This document shows positions 1 to 6,165 of a stretch of 6,165 bases of DNA, piece by piece. The notes beneath the pieces are model-generated. The model was not told the origin of the DNA, ran no database searches, and saw nothing but the letters and a program-made list of their open reading frames with translations. Position 1 is the stretch's first letter. The number at the start of each line of letters is the position of its first letter. The DNA comes from Pseudomonadota bacterium. Lineage in GTDB: Bacteria > Pseudomonadota > Alphaproteobacteria > Rhodospirillales > Casp-alpha2. The translations under genes and the position numbers were made by a program. The stretch is taken from assembly GCA_027620395.1 (NCBI GenBank), contig JAQBZY010000096.1, positions 1-6,165 on the forward strand, given 5' to 3'.

Positions 1-360
1 CGGGTCAAGCTTCGGACCGACGAGGATACAGCGGTACCGTCGGCGACAGCGCTATTCAAAGCCGCCAATTGGTGGGAGCGCGAGGCCTGGGACATGTTCG
101 GCATCGCCTTCGCGGGCCATCCCGATCTTCGCCGCATTCTCACCGACTATGGCTTCGAAGGCCATCCGCTCAGGAAAGATTTCCCGCTCACCGGCTATGT
201 CGAGGTGCGCTACGACGACGAACAAAAACGGGTGGTCTACGAACCGGTCAAACTGACCCAGGAATTCCGAAGCTTCGATTTCCTGAGCCCGTGGGAAGGC
301 GTGCAACGGGTGCTGCCAGGCGACGAAAAGGCGGAAAAGCCGCCCGGGAGCGCCGACTGA
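1..360 (+). CDS. nuoC: NADH-quinone oxidoreductase subunit C (NuoC), C-terminal part, 5' end cut by window
   Basis: NuoC is the 30-kDa subunit of the connecting part of the peripheral arm of complex I. It has no cofactor and helps hold NuoD and NuoB together at the cytoplasmic face of the inner membrane. The visible 119 residues are open from the first base and contain the 30-kDa family signature: [12 protein letters not shown] at about residues 24-35, then [20 protein letters not shown] and KDFPL. After these comes the usual tail with YEPVKL, EFRSFDF and SPWEG. The full protein is normally around 200 residues, so roughly the N-terminal 40% lies upstream of the window. It is not fused to NuoD, unlike the NuoCD fusion of E. 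coli. Its TGA stop shares one base with the ATG of nuoD. A GC-rich hairpin lies within its last codons (330-344). The identification is secure; only the true start is unseen. Confidence 0.97.
   Translation, partial: RVKLRTDEDTAVPSATALFKAANWWEREAWDMFGIAFAGHPDLRRILTDYGFEGHPLRKDFPLTGYVEVRYDDEQKRVVYEPVKLTQEFRSFDFLSPWEGVQRVLPGDEKAEKPPGSAD
346..350 (+). promoter_or_regulatory. Ribosome binding site of nuoD
   Basis: GGGAG lies 9 bases before the ATG at 360, inside the last codons of nuoC. It supports 360 as the nuoD start. The same reading frame stays open upstream to a possible ATG at 69, but that extension overlaps nuoC almost completely and has no NuoD-like sequence. A small hairpin (330-344) ends one base before this site. 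Confidence 0.7.
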
Positions 361-1538
361 TGGCGGAAATCCAAATCAAGAACTACAACATTAACTTCGG
401 GCCGCAGCATCCCGCCGCGCATGGCGTTTTGCGCATGGTGCTGGAAATGGACGGCGAGGTGATCGAGCGTGCCGATCCGCACGTCGGTTTGCTGCACCGG
501 GGCACCGAAAAACTGATCGAGTACAAGACCTACACCCAGGCGATCGGCTATTTCGACCGACTCGACTATTCATCTCCGCAAAATCAAGAACATGCCTTCG
601 CGCTGGCCGTCGAAAAGTTACTGGGCCTCGATGTCCCGGCCAGGGGGCAGACAATTCGGGTGCTCTATGCCGAGATTGGCCGGCTTCTCAACCATTTGCT
701 GAACATCACCGCCTTCGCCATGGATATCGGCGCCATGACGCCGATGCTGTGGGGGTTCGAGTACCGCGAGAAGCTGATGGAATTCTGCGAGCGGGCCTCC
801 GGTGCCCGGATGCACATGGCCTATTTCCGCCCGGGCGGCGTCGCCATGGACGTGCCGCAGCAGCTCTTGGACGATATTTACGAATGGTGTCCGGGGTTTC
901 TCGCGATGTGCGACGATATCGAGACGCTTTTGACCGAGAACCGCATCTTCAAGCAAAGAACCGTCGATATCGGCGTTCTCAGTGTCGAGGAGTGTTTGGA
1001 ATGGGGCATCACCGGGCCCAATCTCCGCGCTTCGGGTCTGGCCTGGGATCTTCGCAAATCGCAGCCCTACGACGGCTACCAGCACTACCAGTTTCAAATT
1101 CCGGTCGGTAAGGTCGGCGACTGCTACGACCGTTATCTGGTGCGGATGCTGGAAATGCGGGAATCCGTCAAAATCATGCGCCAGGCGATCGAGAAAATGC
1201 CCTTGGGACCGGCCAAATCCACCGACCACAAAGTCACCCCGCCGTCCCGGGACGACATGAAGCATTCCATGGAAGCGCTGATCCATCACTTCAAGCTTTA
1301 TACCGAGGGATACAAGGTGCCGGCTGGCGAGACCTATACCGCCGTCGAGGCGCCGAAGGGCGAATTCGGCGTCTATCTGATCTCGGACGGCACCAACAAG
1401 AGCTACCGCTGCAAGATCCGGGCGCCCGGTTTTGCGTCGTTGCAGGCCATCGAGTTGATCTCGAAGGGCCACATGTTGGCCGATATTGTCGCCAACATCG
1501 GCTCGATCGACATCGTGTTCGGGGAGATCGACCGATGA
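360..1538 (+). CDS. nuoD: NADH-quinone oxidoreductase subunit D (NuoD, 49-kDa subunit)
   Basis: NuoD is the 49-kDa subunit of the connecting module and forms much of the ubiquinone-reduction pocket next to NuoB and NuoH. The protein has 392 residues, normal for an unfused alphaproteobacterial NuoD. It starts [18 protein letters not shown]. The N-terminal loop GPQHPAAHG (14-22) holds His21, and FDRLDY (65-70) holds Tyr70. By eye these match His38 and Tyr87 of Thermus Nqo4, the quinone-headgroup residues. Asp122 in MDIGAMTP matches Asp139 there. The C-terminus is strongly conserved: [43 protein letters not shown] and DIVFGEIDR. The start at 360 follows from homology, the GGGAG site and the TGATG junction with nuoC. 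The end overlaps nuoE as ATGA. Several residues are unlike typical alphaproteobacterial copies: Gly63 where Pro is usual, SSPQNQ after Tyr70, GGVAMDVP instead of GGVHQDLP, and the stretch [18 protein letters not shown]. The reading frame is intact. Confidence 0.98.
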   Translation: MAEIQIKNYNINFGPQHPAAHGVLRMVLEMDGEVIERADPHVGLLHRGTEKLIEYKTYTQAIGYFDRLDYSSPQNQEHAFALAVEKLLGLDVPARGQTIRVLYAEIGRLLNHLLNITAFAMDIGAMTPMLWGFEYREKLMEFCERASGARMHMAYFRPGGVAMDVPQQLLDDIYEWCPGFLAMCDDIETLLTENRIFKQRTVDIGVLSVEECLEWGITGPNLRASGLAWDLRKSQPYDGYQHYQFQIPVGKVGDCYDRYLVRMLEMRESVKIMRQAIEKMPLGPAKSTDHKVTPPSRDDMKHSMEALIHHFKLYTEGYKVPAGETYTAVEAPKGEFGVYLISDGTNKSYRCKIRAPGFASLQAIELISKGHMLADIVANIGSIDIVFGEIDR

Positions 1539-2185
1539 GCGCCACACCCAAAACCTTCCTCTTCACGGCCGAAAGCGAGGCGTTGGCCAAGGCCGCCATC
1601 GCCAAGTACCCAGAGGGCCGGCAGCGCTCGGCGGTGATGCCGCTCTTGGATATCGCGCAGCGTCAATCGGGCGGTTGGTTGCCGATGCCGGCGATCGAAT
1701 ATGTGGCCCTGTACCTCGACATGCCGGCGATCCGGGTGCTCGAGGTAGCCAGCTTCTATACCATGTACAATCTGAAGCCGGTCGGCCGGCACCACGTGCA
1801 GGTCTGTACCAACTTGCCGTGCTGGCTCAGGGGATCGGACAACATCGCGCATGCCTGCAAGCACGAACTCGGCGTCGATTTCGGCGAGACCACGGCGGAC
1901 GGCCAATTCACTCTTTCGGAAGTCGAATGCCTGGGGGCCTGCGTCAACGCGCCGATGATGCAGATCGGTGATGATTACTACGAGGATCTCGACAAGGAAT
2001 CGACGGTGAATATCCTCAAGGAACTTCGCGCCGGCGGTCAGCCGATGACCGGTTCGCACGGCGGCCGCTACACCTGCGAGCCGATGGGCGGATTGACCAG
2101 CCTCAATCACCAAGACGACCTCCGGGCCGAGAAGGTCGCCGCCCGCGCCGGCGCCAAGACAACTGGCGGAGACGATTGGTGCTGA
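1535..2185 (+). CDS. nuoE: NADH-quinone oxidoreductase subunit E (NuoE, 24-kDa subunit, [2Fe-2S] cluster N1a)
   Basis: NuoE is the 24-kDa partner of NuoF in the NADH-oxidising module and carries the off-path [2Fe-2S] cluster N1a close to FMN. The protein has 216 residues. A helical N-terminal part (about 10-80, with [14 protein letters not shown] and EVASFYTMY) is followed by a thioredoxin-like domain with the four cluster ligands Cys91, Cys96, Cys132 and Cys136, as VCTNLPC and CLGAC. The segment [15 protein letters not shown] is a family signature. After about residue 165 comes the tail [15 protein letters not shown], which matches the C-terminus of mitochondrial NDUFV2 and supports alphaproteobacterial origin. 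The last 26 or so residues are charged, without recognised motif, and end in Cys216. The start overlaps nuoD by four bases (ATGA), with a strong GGGGAG 8 bases upstream at 1521-1526. The 3' end overlaps nuoF by seven bases. Confidence 0.98.
   Translation: MSATPKTFLFTAESEALAKAAIAKYPEGRQRSAVMPLLDIAQRQSGGWLPMPAIEYVALYLDMPAIRVLEVASFYTMYNLKPVGRHHVQVCTNLPCWLRGSDNIAHACKHELGVDFGETTADGQFTLSEVECLGACVNAPMMQIGDDYYEDLDKESTVNILKELRAGGQPMTGSHGGRYTCEPMGGLTSLNHQDDLRAEKVAARAGAKTTGGDDWC
2168..2172 (+). promoter_or_regulatory. Ribosome binding site deciding the non-ATG start of nuoF
   Basis: GGAGA lies inside the last codons of nuoE. In the nuoF frame the sequence TTG-GTG-CTG (2176-2184) offers three successive non-ATG starts. 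The GGAG core stands 7 bases from the GTG at 2179, the best spacing. It stands only 4 bases from the TTG and 10 from the CTG. The GTG start also gives MLKDADRIF, the form I recall as usual for alphaproteobacterial NuoF. Confidence 0.7.
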
Positions 2186-3462
2186 AGGACGCCGACCGCA
2201 TCTTCACCAATATCTACGGCATCGAGGACGTTGGCATTTCCGGCGCGCGGGCGCGCGGCGATTGGGACGATACCAAGGCGCTGCTGGATTTGGGACGCGA
2301 CAAGATCATCGCCACAATCAAGGAATCCGGCCTTCGTGGCCGAGGCGGCGCCGGCTTTTCGACCGGCATGAAGTGGTCGTTCATGCCGAAGGAAGTCGGC
2401 GAGCGGCCGCACTATCTGGTCATCAACGCCGACGAAGGCGAGCCGGGGACCTGCAAAGACCGTGAAATCATGCGCAATGATCCGCACAAGCTGGTCGAAG
2501 GCGCCTTGATTGCCAGTTTCGCCATGCAGGCGCATGCGGCCTACTGCTATGTGCGCGGCGAGTTCTTTCGCGAAACCGAAGCGCTACAGCGCGCCGTCGA
2601 CGAGGCCTATGCCAACGGCCTGATCGGCGACAATGCCTGCGGCAGCGGCTGGAAGTTCGATTTCTACATCCATCGCGGCATGGGAGCCTATATCTGCGGC
2701 GAGGAATCGGCGCTGATCGAGAGCCTCGAAGGCAAGAAGGGCCAGCCGCGCATGAAACCGCCGTTCCCGGCCAATGTCGGTGTCTGGGGCTGTCCGACGA
2801 CGGTCAACAACGTCGAAAGCATTGCCGTTGCGCCGACCATCTTGCGGCGCGGCGCGGCTTGGTTCGCCGGCATTGGCCGGTCCAACAACACTGGCACCAA
2901 GCTGTTCAACATCTCCGGTCACGTCAACAAACCGTGCACTGTCGAAGAAACCATGGGCATTCCCCTAAAGGAGCTGGTCGAAAAGCACGCCGGCGGCGTG
3001 CGCGGTGGTTGGGACAATCTCCTGGCCGTCATTCCGGGCGGTGCCTCGGTGCCGGTCCTGACCAAGGAAACCTGCTCGACGGTCTTGATGGACTTCGACT
3101 CGCTCAAGGAAGTGCGCTCGGGGCTCGGCACCGCCGCTGTCATGGTGATGGACAAGTCGACCGATCTGCCGCGCGCCATCACCCGGCTTTCGAAATTCTA
3201 CAAGCACGAAAGCTGCGGCCAATGCACGCCGTGCCGTGAAGGCACCGGCTGGATGTGGCGGATGATGGAACGGATCTGCGACGGCAAGGCGACCGCCGAC
3301 GAAGTGCAGCTTCTCGAACAGGTGACGTATCAGGTCGAAGGCCACACCATTTGCGCGCTCGGCGATGCGGCGGCGTGGCCGATCCAGGGATTGCTTAGGA
3401 ATTTCCGGCCGTTGGTCGAGGTGCGGATCGCCGGCCAGAAGCCGCAGCAGGCCGCCGAGTAG
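2179..3462 (+). CDS. nuoF: NADH-quinone oxidoreductase subunit F (NuoF, 51-kDa subunit, FMN and NADH binding, cluster N3)
   Basis: NuoF is the entry point of complex I. It binds NADH and FMN and passes electrons to the [4Fe-4S] cluster N3. From a GTG start the protein has 427 residues, a normal length. The glycine-rich FMN/NADH loop [10 protein letters not shown] is at about 51-60, followed by [13 protein letters not shown] (83-95), also part of the flavin site. Further family blocks are [46 protein letters not shown] and NLLAVIPGG. Cluster N3 ligands are Cys346, Cys349 and Cys352 in [12 protein letters not shown], plus Cys392 in GHTICALGD. The sequence follows mitochondrial NDUFV1 closely throughout. 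The first in-frame ATG is at 2368, inside the FMN loop region, so a non-ATG start is unavoidable; GTG 2179 fits the upstream GGAG best, with TTG 2176 as the alternative. The gene overlaps nuoE by seven bases and is followed by a 22-base gap. Confidence 0.97.
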   Translation: MLKDADRIFTNIYGIEDVGISGARARGDWDDTKALLDLGRDKIIATIKESGLRGRGGAGFSTGMKWSFMPKEVGERPHYLVINADEGEPGTCKDREIMRNDPHKLVEGALIASFAMQAHAAYCYVRGEFFRETEALQRAVDEAYANGLIGDNACGSGWKFDFYIHRGMGAYICGEESALIESLEGKKGQPRMKPPFPANVGVWGCPTTVNNVESIAVAPTILRRGAAWFAGIGRSNNTGTKLFNISGHVNKPCTVEETMGIPLKELVEKHAGGVRGGWDNLLAVIPGGASVPVLTKETCSTVLMDFDSLKEVRSGLGTAAVMVMDKSTDLPRAITRLSKFYKHESCGQCTPCREGTGWMWRMMERICDGKATADEVQLLEQVTYQVEGHTICALGDAAAWPIQGLLRNFRPLVEVRIAGQKPQQAAE

Positions 3463-3473
3463 GGCGATAGGGT

Positions 3474-3477
3474 AGGA
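3474..3477 (+). promoter_or_regulatory. Ribosome binding site of nuoG in the only intergenic gap of the window
   Basis: AGGA lies 7 bases before the nuoG ATG, in the 22-base gap 3463-3484 after the nuoF stop. This is the only junction in the window where genes do not overlap. The gap is too short for a terminator or a full promoter, and no hairpin is visible in it. Confidence 0.65.
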
Positions 3478-3484
3478 CGTCAGC

Positions 3485-5554
3485 ATGCCGAAGCTCACCA
3501 TCGACGGACGCGAGATCGAGGTCGATCCTGGATTGACGATCTTGCAAGCTTGCGAGCAGATCGGGATCGAGATTCCGCGCTTCTGTTATCACGAACGGCT
3601 GTCGATCGCCGGCAATTGCCGGATGTGTCTGGTCGCGCTCGAACGGTCGCCGAAGCCGGTGGCGTCGTGCGCCATGCCGGTCGCCGACGGCATGGTCGTG
3701 CACACCAACACGCCGGCCGTTCATAAAATGCGCAAAGGCGTGATGGAGTTCCTGTTGATCAACCATCCGCTCGATTGCCCGATCTGCGATCAGGGTGGCG
3801 AATGCGATTTACAGGATCAGGCCATGGGCTATGGCCTCGATCATTCGCGCTACAAGGAAAACAAGCGTGCAGTCGAAGATAAGCGCATGGGCCCGCTGAT
3901 CAAGACCATCATGACCCGCTGCATCCATTGCACGCGCTGTGTCCGCTTCACCACCGAGGTCGCCGGCATCACCGACATGGGAATGTTGGGTCGGGGCGAG
4001 CACGCCGAGATCACGTCCTATTTGGAAAAGGCCGTCGATTCCGAGCTTTCCGGCAACGTCATCGATCTCTGTCCGGTCGGCGCCTTGACGTCCAAGCCCT
4101 ATGCCTTCGTGGCCCGCTCCTGGGAATTGAAAAAAACCGAAAGCATCGATGTCATGGACGCCGTCGGCTCGAATATCCGGGTCGATACTCGCGGCGCCGA
4201 GGTACTCCGCGTGTTGCCGCGCCTCAATGACGAAATTAACGAGGAATGGATTTCCGACAAAACTCGCTTCGCCTGCGACGGCTTGAAGCGGCAACGCCTC
4301 GATATGCCCTATGTCCGCAAGGACGGCAAATTGCAGCCGGCGACGTGGCCACAGGCATTCGCCGCGATCCGCGAGCGGATCGGCGGGCTTGCCGGCGCCA
4401 AGATCGCGGCCATTGCCGGCGATCAGGCCGATTGCGAGGCCATGGTCGCGTTGAAGGCGCTAATGACCGGGCTCGGTTCAACCAACATCGACTGCCGCCA
4501 GGATGGCGCCAAATTGGGTCGGGGGTTTCGCGCCGGCTACATCTTCAACAGCGGTATCGCCGGTATCGAAAATGCCGACGCGCTTCTGATCGTCGGTTCC
4601 AACCCGCGCTGGGAAGCGGCGGTCCTGAACGCGCGGATCCTCAAGCGGTCGTTGATGGGACCGTTCCCGATCGGTCTGATCGGAGAGGTCAAGGATCTGT
4701 CCTACAGCTATCAGCATCTCGGCACCGATCCCGCCGCACTCAAAAAGCTGCTTAGCGGCCGCAGTGATTTCGCCAAGGTTCTGAAGGCGGCGCAGCGGCC
4801 GATGCTCATCATCGGCCAGGGTGCGCTAACGCGTCCCGACGGCGCGGCGGTGCTGTCGCTGGCCAGGGAAGTGGCCGAGAAATTCGGGATTCATGTGCCG
4901 GCCAAGTCGTGGAATGGGTTCAACGTGCTGCATACGGCGGCGGCACGGGTCGGCGGCCTCGACTTGGGCTTTTTGCCGGGCGATGGTGGCCGCGACGTGG
5001 CCGGTATCTTGGAGGGTGCCGGCAACGGCGAGATCGAAGCTGTGTATCTTCTCGGTGCCGACGAAATCGACATCAGCCGCCTCGGCAAGGCATTCGTGAT
5101 CTATCAGGGCCACCATGGAGACAAGGGCGCGCACCGCGCCGATGTGATCCTGCCGGGCGCCGCTTATACCGAAAAGAACGCGACCTACGTCAATACCGAA
5201 GGTCGGGTCCAGCAAACCCGCCTGGCCGCGTTTCCGCCCGGCGATGCGCGCGAGGACTGGACCATCATCCGGGCACTTTCGGATGTGCTTGGCAAATCGA
5301 TTGCGTGCCACGATCTCGGGTCGGTGCGCGGCATGCTGGTCGAAGCCAACGCCAACTTCATGCGGCCCGAAGAAACGATGCAGGCAACCTGGGGTGCCTT
5401 CGGCACCGAGGGCGAATTGTCCGATGTGCCTTTCCACTCACCGATTGACAATTTCTACATGACCGATCCGATCAGCCGCAATTCGGAAACCATGGCCGAA
5501 TGCACCCAGGCGTTCGTCGCGCCGAAGCAAGGGAAGACTGGCACCCATGGTTGA
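3485..5554 (+). CDS. nuoG: NADH-quinone oxidoreductase subunit G (NuoG, 75-kDa subunit, clusters N1b, N4, N5)
   Basis: NuoG is the largest peripheral subunit of complex I and carries electrons from NuoF toward NuoI and NuoB. It has 689 residues, like alphaproteobacterial and mitochondrial forms. The N-terminal ferredoxin-like domain has [2Fe-2S] N1b ligands Cys34, Cys45, Cys48 and Cys62 ([16 protein letters not shown]). Next, [14 protein letters not shown] gives His94, Cys98, Cys101 and Cys107 for N5, with the family's unusual His ligand. RCIHCTRC (Cys146, Cys149, Cys152) with Cys196 in DLCPVGAL holds N4. From about residue 216 follows the molybdopterin-oxidoreductase-like domain, which carries no Mo cofactor in this family. 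It includes [33 protein letters not shown] and EGRVQQT. The extra N7 Cys motif found in E. coli and Thermus is absent between N4 and this domain, as expected for this lineage. The start is a clear ATG with AGGA. The end overlaps nuoH by eight bases. An A7 tract at 4130-4136 encodes Lys216-Lys217. Confidence 0.98.
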   Translation: MPKLTIDGREIEVDPGLTILQACEQIGIEIPRFCYHERLSIAGNCRMCLVALERSPKPVASCAMPVADGMVVHTNTPAVHKMRKGVMEFLLINHPLDCPICDQGGECDLQDQAMGYGLDHSRYKENKRAVEDKRMGPLIKTIMTRCIHCTRCVRFTTEVAGITDMGMLGRGEHAEITSYLEKAVDSELSGNVIDLCPVGALTSKPYAFVARSWELKKTESIDVMDAVGSNIRVDTRGAEVLRVLPRLNDEINEEWISDKTRFACDGLKRQRLDMPYVRKDGKLQPATWPQAFAAIRERIGGLAGAKIAAIAGDQADCEAMVALKALMTGLGSTNIDCRQDGAKLGRGFRAGYIFNSGIAGIENADALLIVGSNPRWEAAVLNARILKRSLMGPFPIGLIGEVKDLSYSYQHLGTDPAALKKLLSGRSDFAKVLKAAQRPMLIIGQGALTRPDGAAVLSLAREVAEKFGIHVPAKSWNGFNVLHTAAARVGGLDLGFLPGDGGRDVAGILEGAGNGEIEAVYLLGADEIDISRLGKAFVIYQGHHGDKGAHRADVILPGAAYTEKNATYVNTEGRVQQTRLAAFPPGDAREDWTIIRALSDVLGKSIACHDLGSVRGMLVEANANFMRPEETMQATWGAFGTEGELSDVPFHSPIDNFYMTDPISRNSETMAECTQAFVAPKQGKTGTHG

Positions 5555-6165
5555 TCTCTGGACCACATACGTTTGGCCGGGGACATGGATCGTCATCAAG
5601 ATCGTGGCGATCGTGGTGCCGATCATGCTGTCGGTGGCGTATTTGACGCTGGCCGAGCGCAAGGTCATCGCCTCGATGCAGCTCCGCCGCGGCCCCAATG
5701 TGGTCGGACCGTTCGGGCTTTTGCAGCCGATCGCCGACGGGGTCAAACTGTTCCTCAAGGAAACCATCATTCCGACCGGGTCGAACCGCGTCGTCTTCAT
5801 GCTGGCGCCGATGATCACGTTCGTTCTGGCGCTGGTCGCCTGGTCGGTGATCCCGTTCGACAAGGGGCTGGTATTGGCCGACATCAACGTCGGCATCCTA
5901 TTTCTTTTCGCGATCTCGTCGCTAGGCGTCTACGGCATCCTAATGGCCGGATGGGCGTCGAATTCGAAGTATGCGTTCCTTGGCGCCATGCGCTCGGCGG
6001 CGCAGATGGTGTCCTACGAAGTGTCGATGGGATTGATCATCATCAACGTGTTGCTTTGCGCCGGCTCGCTCAATCTGTCGGCAATCGTCGAGGCGCAGCG
6101 AACGGTCTGGTTCGTGGTCCCGCTGTTCCCGATGGCGGTGATCTTCTTCATCTCGACGCTGGCCG
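5547..6165 (+). CDS. nuoH: NADH-quinone oxidoreductase subunit H (NuoH), N-terminal part, 3' end cut by window
   Basis: NuoH (ND1 in mitochondria) is the inner-membrane subunit that docks the peripheral arm and forms the membrane side of the ubiquinone cavity. The first 206 residues are visible, without a stop; the family usually has about 330-350. Hydrophobic segments lie at about 12-35, 83-103, 113-135, 160-173 and 187-206. Conserved blocks are [17 protein letters not shown] (35-51, with Glu37 and Arg38), [57 protein letters not shown] and MVSYEVSMG with Glu158. These loops and acidic residues line the quinone channel and the proton path in the family. The ATG sits within the end of nuoG (eight-base overlap). 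A GGGA at 5531-5534 is 12 bases upstream, rather far, so translation may depend on coupling to nuoG. The start MVDLW fits the family, in which a short polar N-terminus precedes the first helix. Confidence 0.97.
   Translation, partial: MVDLWTTYVWPGTWIVIKIVAIVVPIMLSVAYLTLAERKVIASMQLRRGPNVVGPFGLLQPIADGVKLFLKETIIPTGSNRVVFMLAPMITFVLALVAWSVIPFDKGLVLADINVGILFLFAISSLGVYGILMAGWASNSKYAFLGAMRSAAQMVSYEVSMGLIIINVLLCAGSLNLSAIVEAQRTVWFVVPLFPMAVIFFISTLA

Noticed and set aside
69..359. N-terminal extension of nuoD by 97 residues from an ATG at 69
   Set aside because: It overlaps conserved nuoC in another frame, its Arg-rich sequence is unlike NuoD, and 360 has a good ribosome binding site and matches the usual N-terminus.
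618..1547. Long open frame on the - strand (309 codons) opposite nuoD
   Set aside because: It lies wholly opposite a strongly conserved gene, its protein resembles no family, and long antisense frames are common in GC-rich coding DNA.
3463..3484. Possible promoter or terminator between nuoF and nuoG
   Set aside because: The gap is 22 bases and shows only a ribosome binding site. There is no hairpin with a T run and no room for -35 and -10 boxes.
3920..4140. Possible extra [4Fe-4S] cluster N7 in NuoG
   Set aside because: After the N4 ligands (Cys146, 149, 152 and 196) there is no further Cys-rich motif; the next Cys is 264 and stands alone.
4246..4755. Plus-strand open frame of 169 codons inside nuoG
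   Set aside because: It is an Arg-rich out-of-frame shadow of nuoG codons with no recognisable protein family.
4826..5437. Minus-strand open frame of 203 codons opposite nuoG
   Set aside because: It is an antisense shadow of the conserved C-terminal domain, with no family resemblance.
1..6165. A hidden mobile, defence or other new system in the window
   Set aside because: Nearly every base belongs to six intact or edge-cut complex I genes. No direct repeats, inverted-repeat ends, tRNA genes or foreign-looking segments were seen.

Overview
The window is a stretch of a bacterial nuo operon for respiratory complex I (proton-pumping NADH:ubiquinone oxidoreductase, NDH-1). All genes lie on the + strand in the order nuoC (3' part only), nuoD, nuoE, nuoF, nuoG, nuoH (5' part only). 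The proteins look alphaproteobacterial and mitochondrion-like. NuoC and NuoD are separate proteins. NuoE carries the CEPxGGLTSL tail known from mitochondrial NDUFV2. NuoF aligns by eye almost end to end with NDUFV1. NuoG has the short form of about 690 residues without the extra N7 cluster motif. The DNA is GC-rich by eye (not counted). A Rhodospirillales-like alphaproteobacterium is a reasonable guess, but genus and family cannot be set from this sequence.

Layout: 1-360 is the C-terminal part of NuoC. 360-1538 is NuoD, the quinone-site subunit. 1535-2185 is NuoE, with cluster N1a. 2179-3462 is NuoF, with FMN, the NADH site and cluster N3, and a non-ATG start. A 22-base gap holds the nuoG ribosome binding site. 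3485-5554 is NuoG, with clusters N1b, N4 and N5. 5547-6165 is the membrane subunit NuoH, cut by the window edge. Neighbouring genes overlap by 1 (C/D), 4 (D/E), 7 (E/F) and 8 (G/H) bases, so this looks like one transcript with translational coupling. I see no internal promoter, terminator, RNA gene, mobile element or CRISPR array, and no stretch of 300 bases without a gene.

How the parts work together: NuoE, NuoF and NuoG form the NADH-oxidising module. Electrons pass from NADH to FMN in NuoF and then along the Fe-S chain through NuoG. NuoC and NuoD belong to the connecting module, and ubiquinone is reduced in a cavity formed mainly by NuoD, NuoB and NuoH. NuoH joins the peripheral arm to the membrane proton pumps. 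nuoA and nuoB are expected upstream and nuoI to nuoN downstream, but they are not in the window.

This is a conserved housekeeping region and I found no new system in it. The points worth a second look are modest: the forced non-ATG start of nuoF, several unusual residues around the NuoD quinone region, a hairpin just before the nuoD ribosome binding site, and an A7 tract in nuoG.
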